Assembly: GCA_937993755.1 (NCBI GenBank)
Contig: CALKMA010000014.1
Coordinates: 1 to 38,928 of the forward strand
DNA length: 38,928 nt
DNA from: HGM13233 sp900762805
GTDB lineage: Bacteria > Bacillota > Clostridia > Oscillospirales > Ruminococcaceae
Direction: 5' to 3'
Part shown: positions 6,866-14,149 of the stretch, one piece after another
How the letters are laid out: each line of letters begins with the position of its first letter
Numbering within the stretch: the stretch's first letter is position 1
The notes under the pieces: generated by a model
Seen by the model: the letters and a program-made list of their open reading frames with translations, nothing else
Database searches by the model: none
What the model was told of the DNA's origin: nothing
Position numbers and translations under genes: made by a program

Positions 6866-8731
6866 CTATCCCATGTGTCGGCGCAGCCAGACGGCCAGCA
6901 CCGAAATATCGGCCGGGTTGACGCCGCTGATGCGGGCGGCCTGCCCCAGCGTCAGCGGGCGCACGCGCGCCAGCTTTTCGGCAGCCTCGCGGCGCAGCCC
7001 CTCGACGGCGGCATAGTCAAGCCCGTCGGGCAGCGTCACGTCCTCCATGCGGCGCTGACGCTCGATCTCCTGCCGCTGCTTGTTGAGGTAGCCCTCGTAT
7101 TTCAGCTCAACGGCGGCGCTCTCGGTGATCGCGGGCGGGCAGTCAGGCGGCAGATCGGTGAACGGGGCGATATCGGCGTATTCGACGCGCGGACGGCGCA
7201 GCAGCGCGGCGGCGGAGACCGGCTCGGTGAGGGGAGCGCTGCCAAGGCGCGTCAGAAGGGCGTTGATCTTGCCGCCCGGCCGGACACGGGCGGCCCGCAG
7301 GCGGCCCATCTCGGCCGCAAGCAGCCGTTTGTTTTCAAGAAACTGCGCGTAGCGCCCATCCTCCAGCAGCCCCAGACTGTGCCCCAGCTCGCACAGCCGG
7401 CGGTCGGCGTTGTCCTGCCGCAGGCTGAGGCGGTATTCGCTGCGGCTGGTCATCATGCGGTAGGGATCGCTGACGCCCTTTGTGACCAGATCGTCGATCA
7501 GTGTGCCGATATAGGAGCTGCTGCGCGGCAGGATAAAGGGCGGAAGGCCCTTGGCGTAGCGCGCGGCGTTGACGCCGGCGACCAAGCCCTGCGCGGCGGC
7601 CTCCTCATAGCCGGAGGAGCCGTTGAACTGCCCCGCGCCGAACAGGCCGGGCAGCGCTTTGACCATCAGCGCCGGAGACAGCGCCAGCGGGTCGCAGCAG
7701 TCATATTCTATCGCATAGGCCGGACGCATCAGCTCGATCTTCTCGAAGCCCTCGATGGTGCGGTACATCTCCAGCTGCACGTCGTAGGGCAGCGACGACG
7801 ACATCCCCTGCAGATACATTTCCTCGGTATCGGCGCCGCACGGCTCAACAAAGATCTGATGGCGCGGCTTGTCGGCAAAGCGCACGACCTTGTCCTCGAT
7901 GGAGGGGCAGTAGCGCGGGCCGATGCCCTCGATCCGGCCGCCGTAGAGCGGCGAGCGGTGCAGATTGCGGCGGATGACCTCATGGGTGCGCGGATTGGTA
8001 TAGGCGATATAGCAGTCCTCGGTGTTGCGGGGGGCGGCGTCGCTGAAGCTGAACGGGACGGTCTGCGGGTCGCCCGGCTGGCGTTCGAGACGCGAAAAAT
8101 CGATGCTGCGGCGATGCACGCGCGCCGGTGTGCCAGTTTTGAACCGGCGGAGGGGAAGGCCCAGTCCGCACAGCGAGCGCGTCAGCTCCGTGGCGGCCAG
8201 CACATTGTCGGGGCCGCTCTCGCGGCTCATCTCGCCCACAAATATACGCCCGCCGAGGTAAGTGCCGGTGGCAATGACGACGGCCCTGGCCGGATAGACC
8301 ACCCCCAGCGAGCTGACGACGCCGGCGGCGCGGCCGTCCTCACAGACGACGCCGGTGATCTCCTGCTGCATGAGCAGCAGCCCCGCCTGCCGTTCGAGCG
8401 CCTTTTTCATGTAGGCGGCGTAGGCGCGCCGGTCGCACTGGGCGCGCAGCGAATGGACGGCCGGACCCTTGCCCATGTTGAGCATACGGCTCTGCAGCGT
8501 GGTAGCGTCGGCGGCGCGGCCCATCTCGCCGCCGAGACAGTCGATCTCAAAGACGAGATGCCCCTTGGCGGTGCCGCCGATCGAGGGATTGCAGGGCATA
8601 TTGCCCACCGCATCGAGCGACAGGGTAAACACGGCCGTGCGCGCGCCGAGGCGGGCGGCGGCAAGGCCGGCTTCAATGCCGGCGTGGCCGGCGCCGACCA
8701 CGATCACATCATAGGTTTCGGATGCTGTCAA
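6866..8731 (-). CDS. mnmG: tRNA uridine-5-carboxymethylaminomethyl modification enzyme MnmG
   Basis: MnmG (GidA) is the FAD-dependent partner of MnmE and installs the carboxymethylaminomethyl group on wobble U34 of certain tRNAs. The 621-residue length is normal. The dinucleotide-binding motif VVGAGHAGIEAG lies near residues 10-21, GGTAKGHLVFEID follows, and the C-terminal helical domain has the family ending with DISVLAVWL. The start is a TTG at 8731 with GGAGG 8 bases upstream. The reading frame stays open to 8959, but the extension is arginine/proline-rich and unlike the family. It lies 111 bases upstream of rsmG and 263 bases downstream of mnmE. Confidence 0.95.
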   Translation of the reverse strand: MTASETYDVIVVGAGHAGIEAGLAAARLGARTAVFTLSLDAVGNMPCNPSIGGTAKGHLVFEIDCLGGEMGRAADATTLQSRMLNMGKGPAVHSLRAQCDRRAYAAYMKKALERQAGLLLMQQEITGVVCEDGRAAGVVSSLGVVYPARAVVIATGTYLGGRIFVGEMSRESGPDNVLAATELTRSLCGLGLPLRRFKTGTPARVHRRSIDFSRLERQPGDPQTVPFSFSDAAPRNTEDCYIAYTNPRTHEVIRRNLHRSPLYGGRIEGIGPRYCPSIEDKVVRFADKPRHQIFVEPCGADTEEMYLQGMSSSLPYDVQLEMYRTIEGFEKIELMRPAYAIEYDCCDPLALSPALMVKALPGLFGAGQFNGSSGYEEAAAQGLVAGVNAARYAKGLPPFILPRSSSYIGTLIDDLVTKGVSDPYRMMTSRSEYRLSLRQDNADRRLCELGHSLGLLEDGRYAQFLENKRLLAAEMGRLRAARVRPGGKINALLTRLGSAPLTEPVSAAALLRRPRVEYADIAPFTDLPPDCPPAITESAAVELKYEGYLNKQRQEIERQRRMEDVTLPDGLDYAAVEGLRREAAEKLARVRPLTLGQAARISGVNPADISVLAVWLRRHMG

Positions 8732-8994
8732 GGCGTGTCCCTCCAGAAGCCCGCGCCTGCGGCGGGCGGTGATTTGCAGATAAGGCGGCGGGCCGGTCTG
8801 CGTCCTTATCTCTGCCGATGACGCCGGCAAAGCGGGCGGCGGGCCGCCGCCCGTCCAACAGCCGTTTGCTGACGGGGCGGACCGCCCTTGCACAGCCGGT
8901 GCGGGCTGCCGCCGGCAAGCGCCGCTCTTCTTTTCCCATAAATATCGAGCCTCTGTCACTTGACCCGCGGCTTATCTTGCGCGGGCGGGCTCCG

Positions 8995-10365
8995 TCACTT
9001 CCCGACGCAGAAGCGGCTGAACACCTCGTTGACGACTGCCTCCGAAGCAGCCTCGCCCGACAGCTCGCAGAGCGCGGCATGGGCCGCCGAAATGGTGTCC
9101 GATACGACGTCGAGCGTTACACCGTCGCCGATCTGGCGCGCCGCCTCCTGCACCAGTGCCCCGGCGCGGACGGCGGCGGCGCGCTGCCGCTCTGTGGCCA
9201 GCAGCGGAGCCGAGGGATCGAAGCTGTCAATTCCGGTCAGCCCGGCCACGGCGCGGTCGATGACCTCTAAGGCGCCGGGGTCGCGCGCGCTGATGCGCAC
9301 GACATGGCCGTAAGCGCGTTCCAGCTCGGCCACATCGGCCGTTTCGGGCAGGTCACCCTTGTTGACGACGGCAATGGCCGGCAGTGTCCGTGTCTTTTCC
9401 ACGACGGCGCGGTCGTCGTCCGTCAGCGGGCGCGATCCGTCAAAGACAGCCAGCACCAGCTGGCTCTGGCCGATGCGGTCTACGGCGCGCTGCACGCCGG
9501 CAGCCTCAACGATATCATCAGTGGCGCGGATGCCGGCCGTATCGCTCAGCACGATGCTGGTCGAGCCGAGGCGCACCGTCGTTTCCACCACATCGCGCGT
9601 CGTGCCGGGCACGGCGGTGACGATCGACCTTTCACTGCCGCACAGCAGGTTCATCAGCGTGCTTTTTCCGACATTGGGCGTGCCGACGATAGCGGCGCAC
9701 ACGCCGCGCAGCACCGCCTCGCCACGCTCGTAACCGGCCAGCAGCCGTTCAAGCCCGTCGGAGGTCTGCCGCAGAAAGGACAGCAGCCGCGCCGTCTCGA
9801 CCGGCTCGACATCCTCCTCCGGGTAGTCGAGCCAGGCGGCGATGTGCGAGGCGGCCTCCAGAAGCAGCCGCTTGAGGCGGTCGGTCTCGCGGCCGAGCGC
9901 CCCCTGCGAGGCCGAAACAGCGGCCGCGGCCCCGACGCGCGAGCCGGCTGTGATGATATCGCAGACGGCCTCGGCCTCGGTCAGCGACAGCTTGCCGTTG
10001 AGATAGGCGCGCTTGGTGAATTCGCCGCGGTCAGCCGGACGGGCGCCGGCGTCAAGCAGGGCGCGCAGCACGGCGGCGCTCACCAGCTCGCCGCCATGGC
10101 ACATCAGCTCGGCAACATCCTCGCCGGTATAGCTTTTGGGGGCGCGGTAGACCAGCGCCACCCCGGTATCAAGCACCCGGCCGCCCGAACGGAAGCGGCC
10201 GTAGCGCGCCGTATAGCCCGGCAGCGCCGCCAGCTCGCAGCCCGAAAAGGGGAAAAACACCTGAGCGGCAATGGCGATGGCCTCCGGCCCCGAAAGGCGC
10301 ACGAGACTGATGCCGCCCTGTCCCGGCGGCGTCGATATGGCGGCTATCGTATCGGTAATATACAT
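8995..10365 (-). CDS. mnmE: tRNA modification GTPase MnmE
   Basis: MnmE (TrmE) is the GTPase partner of MnmG in wobble-uridine modification. The 456-residue protein has the N-terminal formyl-THF-binding domain (DTIAAISTPPGQGGISLVRLSG). A central helical region and an embedded G domain follow, with P-loop GTPNVGKST, TTRD, DTAG and NKGD motifs. It ends in FCVGK, the C-x-G-K terminus carrying the catalytic cysteine. ATG 10365 has AGGAGG just upstream. Confidence 0.96.
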   Translation of the reverse strand: MYITDTIAAISTPPGQGGISLVRLSGPEAIAIAAQVFFPFSGCELAALPGYTARYGRFRSGGRVLDTGVALVYRAPKSYTGEDVAELMCHGGELVSAAVLRALLDAGARPADRGEFTKRAYLNGKLSLTEAEAVCDIITAGSRVGAAAAVSASQGALGRETDRLKRLLLEAASHIAAWLDYPEEDVEPVETARLLSFLRQTSDGLERLLAGYERGEAVLRGVCAAIVGTPNVGKSTLMNLLCGSERSIVTAVPGTTRDVVETTVRLGSTSIVLSDTAGIRATDDIVEAAGVQRAVDRIGQSQLVLAVFDGSRPLTDDDRAVVEKTRTLPAIAVVNKGDLPETADVAELERAYGHVVRISARDPGALEVIDRAVAGLTGIDSFDPSAPLLATERQRAAAVRAGALVQEAARQIGDGVTLDVVSDTISAAHAALCELSGEAASEAVVNEVFSRFCVGK

Positions 10366-10473
10366 GGGACCTCCTGTTGGCAGGGCTTTCCCCGCCGGTG
10401 CGCGGCGGAGCAGGCCGCATTAGGGGGGCGCTGCGGGTGTGCATGAGCCCCCCACGGCTTGGCCGCTTGGCGT

Positions 10474-10503
10474 ATTATACCGCATCGGGCGGGGGCGCCG
10501 CAA
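10474..10503 (-). promoter_or_regulatory. Candidate mnmE promoter
   Basis: A perfect minus-strand TATAAT -10 (10479-10474) lies 18 bases from a weak TTGCGG -35 (10503-10498), about 100 bases upstream of mnmE. The poor -35 makes this tentative. Confidence 0.45.
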
Positions 10504-10900
10504 GCTTGCGGATTTTCTCCGGCACAGAACGGACCGCGCCGGCAGAAGGGCGGAGCGGCGGCCCGATCCTTTCAGACAGAAAGCCGTTCCGGCCGACCGA
10601 ATCGAAAGAAAAATGGAGAAAGCAACCCAAACAGGGCAGGCACCCGAACCGGCAGAGCAGAGGCGCAAGGCGCCAAGCCGGCCGGCGTCCGCCGGTACAA
10701 GAGCAGCAGCCCTGCGAGTGTGAGCTCAAATTCGAACCAGGAGCGGGCAGCCGCCCGCCGAAACAGAAGCTCCCGGCCGGAGCTCCGCTTCAAGCCGGCA
10801 AAGTCGCCGCGCATGCTCTGTTCCGGCCGCAAAGCGGCCCGCACAGCGCCGGCGGGGCAGGCGACGTACCCCGCAGACCGCCCGAAAACCCGTCACAGTC

Positions 10901-10929
10901 AAAAGCAGGCCGGCGCAGCGCGCCGGCCT
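10901..10929 (-). terminator. Intrinsic terminator after jag
   Basis: On the minus strand GGCCGGCGC and GCGCCGGCC pair around a 3-base loop, followed by TGCTTTTG. It lies 9 bases past the jag stop and ends the rpmH-to-jag transcript. Confidence 0.8.
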
Positions 10930-10937
10930 TGGCTCTC

Positions 10938-11906
10938 CTACAGCTCGATCTTCGAATAGAGCGGCAGCCCCTGCCCCTCTGCCGGGCGCGGCTCGGTGCG
11001 GCTCGTCTCGGCCGGCGCGGCGGCCGGCGCGGCCGACGGGCGGCGGTCCTGCCTGTCGCCCTTGCGGCGGCCTTTGCCGCCGCGGCCGCGGCCGCCCTCC
11101 GGCATGATGACGACACGGCGGTGCGGCTCCTCGCCGATCGATTCCGACTTGACGCCGTTGACCTTCTGCACCGTGCTGTGGATGATGCGGCGCTCATAGG
11201 GGTTCATCGGCTCCAGCGTCTGCTGGCGGTGGGTGCGCTGCACCTTGACAGCCGTGTTTTTGGCCAGCTGCTGCAGGCTGCGCTCGCGCTTCCGGCGGTA
11301 GCAGGCGATATCAATGATCACGCGCTCATACTGCGACTTCTCGGAGCGGTGGAACACCAGCGAGCAGAGGTACTGCAGCGCCTCCATCGTCTCGCCGCGG
11401 CGGCCGATCAGGATGGCGGCATCTTCGCCGTCGGCCTTGATCTTGACGCCGCTTTCGGTCACAACGACCTCATATGACATCTTGACGGAGCCCAGCTTTT
11501 CAGCCACCGCCTTGAGATAATCGAGTGTCTTTTGTTCGGCCTCACCCAGCTCGGTCAGCGGGGTCTCGGTCTCATCGGGCACATAGGGCTCGATGGTCTT
11601 TTCGGGCTGCTCCTCGCGCGGTTCACGCGGCTCACGGCTCTCGCGCGGCTCGCGGTTTTCGCGGCGCGGGCGCTCGCGGCGTTCACGCCGCTCGCTGCGG
11701 GGGGCCGGCGCAGTCTCCGGGGCCGGTGCGGGCTGCTCGGTTTCCGTGGTGACGCGCACCTTGGCGGGGCTCATGCCGAACAGCTTGCGCTGCGGCATCT
11801 CCAGAACCTCAACAGAAACGTCGTCGCGCGAAACGCCCAGCCGCAGGCAGGCCTCGGCAACGGCTTCATCGACATTGACGCCGGTAGAAATAACTTCTCT
11901 TAACAT
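10938..11906 (-). CDS. jag: RNA-binding protein Jag (KhpB)
   Basis: Jag/KhpB is a cytoplasmic RNA-binding protein of Gram-positive bacteria, linked with KhpA and usually encoded beside yidC. The 322-residue protein has the Jag-N domain (1-50, with MPQRKLFGMSPAKVRV). A low-complexity charged linker of Arg-Glu-Arg-type repeats spans about 68-110. A KH domain with AAILIGRRGETMEALQYL lies near 165-182. An R3H domain with the ERRIIHSTVQ signature lies near 240-250. A disordered glycine/arginine-rich tail follows the R3H domain and is longer than in Bacillus subtilis relatives. The start is ATG 11906, 21 bases after yidC. Confidence 0.93.
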   Translation of the reverse strand: MLREVISTGVNVDEAVAEACLRLGVSRDDVSVEVLEMPQRKLFGMSPAKVRVTTETEQPAPAPETAPAPRSERRERRERPRRENREPRESREPREPREEQPEKTIEPYVPDETETPLTELGEAEQKTLDYLKAVAEKLGSVKMSYEVVVTESGVKIKADGEDAAILIGRRGETMEALQYLCSLVFHRSEKSQYERVIIDIACYRRKRERSLQQLAKNTAVKVQRTHRQQTLEPMNPYERRIIHSTVQKVNGVKSESIGEEPHRRVVIMPEGGRGRGGKGRRKGDRQDRRPSAAPAAAPAETSRTEPRPAEGQGLPLYSKIEL

Positions 11907-11927
11907 TCTGAACTCTCCTTCAGCCGA

Positions 11928-12980
11928 TCAGTCGTCATAACGGGAAGCGTCGCGCTCGCGGGCCCTGAGGAGGCGCATCTTGTCGAGCTCGCTGCCCTTG
12001 ACGACAACTTGTTTCGTCACGCCGTCCTGCGTGACGGTCATGACCTTTTCCTTGGTCTTCTTGGTTTTTTGGGAGGCTTCGATCTGCTGCTTGACCTCGG
12101 CGGCGATCTTTTCTGGATCCACGATCTTGCGCAGAATGAGCGACTGCAGGATCATGATGACATTGCCCATCGACCAGTACAGCGAGAAGCCGGCCGGATA
12201 GATGAACGAGAAAACGCCGAACATGATAACCGAGACCGCCATCATCGGCAGCATCTGCTTGGCCGAGCTGCCCGTGGAGCCGGAGGAAAGCTTGGTGGAA
12301 AGCCATGTCGAGAACAGCATGGTCACGATCGAAATGATGGGGATAATGAGGATGAGGCTCGGCTCGGTCAGCGAGGGCTTGGCGTACAGCTTGATGGAGC
12401 CGAGCGTCATGTCAAAGCCCTTGATCTTATCGACAAAGCCGGAGATTTCGGCGGCGGTATAGCCCTCCGCCGTGACGCCGCTGAGGCCGGCGGCGCCCGA
12501 ATGGATCTTTTCGATCAGCGTGGTCTGGGCGTAAACATCGGTGGAGGCGATGCCGGCAGCCTTGGTGAGCGCCTCGGTGACGACATCCGGGATCTGAAGA
12601 ACGAATTTAAGCGGCTTATAGATAACCTGGATGAGGCCGAACATGATGGGAAACTGCAGCAGCATGGGCAGACAGCCGGCGGTGGGGCTGAAGCCGTATT
12701 CGCGCTGGAGCTTGGCCATTTCCTCCTGCTGGCGCTGGGGGTTATCCTTATATTTGCGCTGGATCTCGTCCATCATCGGCTTGAAAGCCGACATCTTGGC
12801 CGTCGAGCGCGTCTGCTTGAGCGAGAGCGGAAACATGAGCACGCGCACGATGAGCGTGAACAGGAACAGCGCAAACACATAGGCAATGGGGAGGTGGAGG
12901 ATCTCATTGGTCAGCTGATAGCACAGCCGCATGATAAATCCGAGGGGGATAGCGACAATATCCCAGAGTTTATTCAGCAT
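11928..12980 (-). CDS. yidC: Membrane protein insertase YidC/OxaA
   Basis: YidC inserts membrane proteins, alone or with SecYEG. The 350-residue protein is of the short Gram-positive type, without the large periplasmic domain of E. coli YidC. The first hydrophobic helix and the groove arginine (LIVRVLMFPLSLKQTRS, near residue 46) are present, followed by the cytosolic coiled hairpin (FKPMMDEIQRKYKDNPQRQQEEMAKL). The core helices have GCLPMLLQFPIMFGL, and the C-terminus is charged and lysine-rich. No lipobox is seen. An external loop of about 90 residues between helices 2 and 3 is longer than usual. It overlaps yidD by 11 bases. Confidence 0.95.
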   Translation of the reverse strand: MLNKLWDIVAIPLGFIMRLCYQLTNEILHLPIAYVFALFLFTLIVRVLMFPLSLKQTRSTAKMSAFKPMMDEIQRKYKDNPQRQQEEMAKLQREYGFSPTAGCLPMLLQFPIMFGLIQVIYKPLKFVLQIPDVVTEALTKAAGIASTDVYAQTTLIEKIHSGAAGLSGVTAEGYTAAEISGFVDKIKGFDMTLGSIKLYAKPSLTEPSLILIIPIISIVTMLFSTWLSTKLSSGSTGSSAKQMLPMMAVSVIMFGVFSFIYPAGFSLYWSMGNVIMILQSLILRKIVDPEKIAAEVKQQIEASQKTKKTKEKVMTVTQDGVTKQVVVKGSELDKMRLLRARERDASRYDD

Positions 12981-13239
12981 CTTGGTTCTCCTTTTTATTT
13001 ATACGAACGGATCGGAGCCGTTTTCGCTTGGGGACATAATCCACCCCGCCCCTGGAAAAGGGATTGCAGCGCAGAATACGGAAAAAGGCCAGAAAAAAGC
13101 CAATAAAAGCACCCCATTCCCGGAACGCGTCGATCGCATACTGCGAGCAGGTAGGATAATACCGGCAGTGGGCGCCCAGGTGGGGTGAGAGGTGTTTTTG
13201 GTACAGCCTTACGAGCCAGATGAAAAATCGTGCTATCAT
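12970..13239 (-). CDS. yidD: Membrane protein insertion efficiency factor YidD
   Basis: YidD is a small membrane-associated protein that assists YidC-dependent insertion. The 89 residues contain the family signature HLGAHCRYYPTCSQYAIDA and the downstream RILRCNPFSRGGVDYVP. It overlaps rnpA by 4 bases and yidC by 11, indicating translational coupling. Confidence 0.95.
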   Translation of the reverse strand: MIARFFIWLVRLYQKHLSPHLGAHCRYYPTCSQYAIDAFREWGAFIGFFLAFFRILRCNPFSRGGVDYVPKRKRLRSVRINKKENQDAE

Positions 13240-13646
13240 TGCCTGATCAACCCCAGCGCCTCAAAGGCGTGCGCGAGCTGACGCTGCAGCTCGGTGGAGG
13301 AGCAGCGGACCGCCGCCGAACGGCAGACCAGAACAATGTCGTATGCCCCGACGATATGTGGTTTTAATGGGTGCCACGCCGCCCTCACGACCCGTCGGGC
13401 ACGGTTGCGCTCGACGGCGCAGCCGATCTTCTTGCTGGACGTGATGCCAACACGAATAAGACCAAAGCGCTGCGGCAGGGCATACACCACCACCGCGGCT
13501 TCTACTTTGCTCTTTCCATGCTTGTAAGCTCTTTGAAATTCAAAGTTCTTATTGAGGGTGTTTTTCTGGGGGCGCCGGCACCCGGAACGGCAGACGACCT
13601 GCCGCGGCGCGCTGTTACGCACAGAGGCTGCTTCTGCCTTTGGCAC
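13236..13646 (-). CDS. rnpA: Ribonuclease P protein component RnpA (start uncertain)
   Basis: RnpA is the protein subunit that assists the RNase P RNA in removing tRNA 5' leaders. The conserved body starts at LNKNFEFQRAYKHGKS and has the basic RNR-type motif AVERNRARRVVRAAW near residues 80-94. No ATG, GTG or TTG lies in frame close to the normal family N-terminus. The first available starts are GTG 13646 and GTG 13622. Both are beyond the rpmH stop, so the two genes overlap by 32 or 8 bases and the protein gains about 22 to 30 extra N-terminal residues. Neither GTG has a strong ribosome-binding site. I list the longer version; an unusual start codon nearer LNKNFEF is an alternative. Confidence 0.85.
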   Translation of the reverse strand: MPKAEAASVRNSAPRQVVCRSGCRRPQKNTLNKNFEFQRAYKHGKSKVEAAVVVYALPQRFGLIRVGITSSKKIGCAVERNRARRVVRAAWHPLKPHIVGAYDIVLVCRSAAVRCSSTELQRQLAHAFEALGLIRQ

Positions 13647-13749
13647 GGCGGCGGGCCAGGACCTTGCGGCCGTTGGCGGTAGCCATGCGGGCTCTGAAGC
13701 CGTGGACCTTTGCGCGGCTGCGCTTTTTGGGCTGGAATGTTCTTTTCAC
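13615..13749 (-). CDS. rpmH: 50S ribosomal protein L34
   Basis: The 44-residue product reads as the canonical L34 (KRTFQPKKRSRAKVHGFRAR, then MATANGRKVLARRRAKGR). The start is GTG 13749, preceded by AGGAGAG at suitable spacing. It is the first gene of the leftward transcript rpmH-rnpA-yidD-yidC-jag. The 3' end overlaps the likely 5' end of rnpA. Confidence 0.97.
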   Translation of the reverse strand: MKRTFQPKKRSRAKVHGFRARMATANGRKVLARRRAKGRSSLCA

Positions 13750-13785
13750 GATTGATCTCTCCTAAAAATAGCCTTGCAAATGATA

Positions 13786-13814
13786 AGTATAAAATAAAAT
13801 GCGCGCCATGTCAA
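13786..13814 (-). promoter_or_regulatory. Promoter of the rpmH operon
   Basis: Minus-strand TTGACA (13814-13809), 17 bases, TATACT (13791-13786). It lies 37 bases before the rpmH start. Confidence 0.88.
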
Positions 13815-13880
13815 CAGTTTTTTTGGCAATTGTGCGTGCCGCCGCCGCACGGAGGGTAAAGCCTCTCTTTTTTGAGGGAA

Positions 13881-13911
13881 CAGGCAGTCTCTGTGTACTG
13901 TCTGCTTTTTT
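13881..13911 (+). terminator. Terminator-like hairpin between rpmH and dnaA
   Basis: CAGGCAGT pairs with ACTGTCTG (one G-U pair) around an 8-base loop and is followed by C and six T residues on the plus strand. No plus-strand gene precedes it, so it would end either antisense transcription or an unannotated short RNA. The remainder of 13815-14149 holds only the dnaA promoter and an AT-rich leader. Confidence 0.5.
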
Positions 13912-13990
13912 ATGATCCCGCTATGATCCTGCGAGGCCGGCGCGGTGAAGGAGGCCGGGCTGCTTTTCCTTCAAAATCGCCGGTTGTATG

Positions 13991-14019
13991 TTGAAAACCC
14001 GCCGGCGCCGTGGTATAAT
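13991..14019 (+). promoter_or_regulatory. Promoter of dnaA
   Basis: TTGAAA (13991-13996), 17 bases, perfect TATAAT (14014-14019) with a TG just upstream. The -35 is inside GTTGAAAA (13990-13997), the reverse complement of the TTTTCAAC motif repeated after dnaA, which suggests feedback by DnaA. The transcribed leader carries a repeated TAATATTTTTA (about 14029-14050). Confidence 0.8.
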
Positions 14020-14149
14020 TGGGAGAGATAATATTTTTAAGTAATATTTTTAGAAATAAGCTTAAATGATGTTTCTGCCGCCTGCCAGCCGGCGGGGCCG
14101 GGGCGCACCCGGCACAGCCGCAAAAACTGCTACACCAAGGAGAGGGACG

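Larger units (their letters stand above)
10366..10937. other. Gene-free interval between mnmE and jag
   Basis: About 570 bases of GC-rich sequence. It contains the jag terminator (10901-10929) and a candidate mnmE promoter: minus-strand TTGCGG at 10503-10498, an 18-base spacer, and TATAAT at 10479-10474. The long open frames across it are strongly basic, GC-driven translations with no ribosome-binding sites or family character, and I do not call them genes. Confidence 0.6.

Noticed and set aside
6875..8821. 648-codon frame antisense to mnmG
   Set aside because: Shadow of a conserved gene in GC-rich DNA with no independent start signal.
10377..11477. Long plus-strand open frame of 366 codons over the mnmE-jag gap and jag
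   Set aside because: Basic, low-complexity translation, antisense to jag for half its length, no ribosome-binding site; a product of high GC.
13750..14149. rpmH-dnaA gap as the main origin
   Set aside because: Only one TTTTCAAC-type motif, which overlaps the promoter -35; the repeat cluster and triplet run are after dnaA instead.
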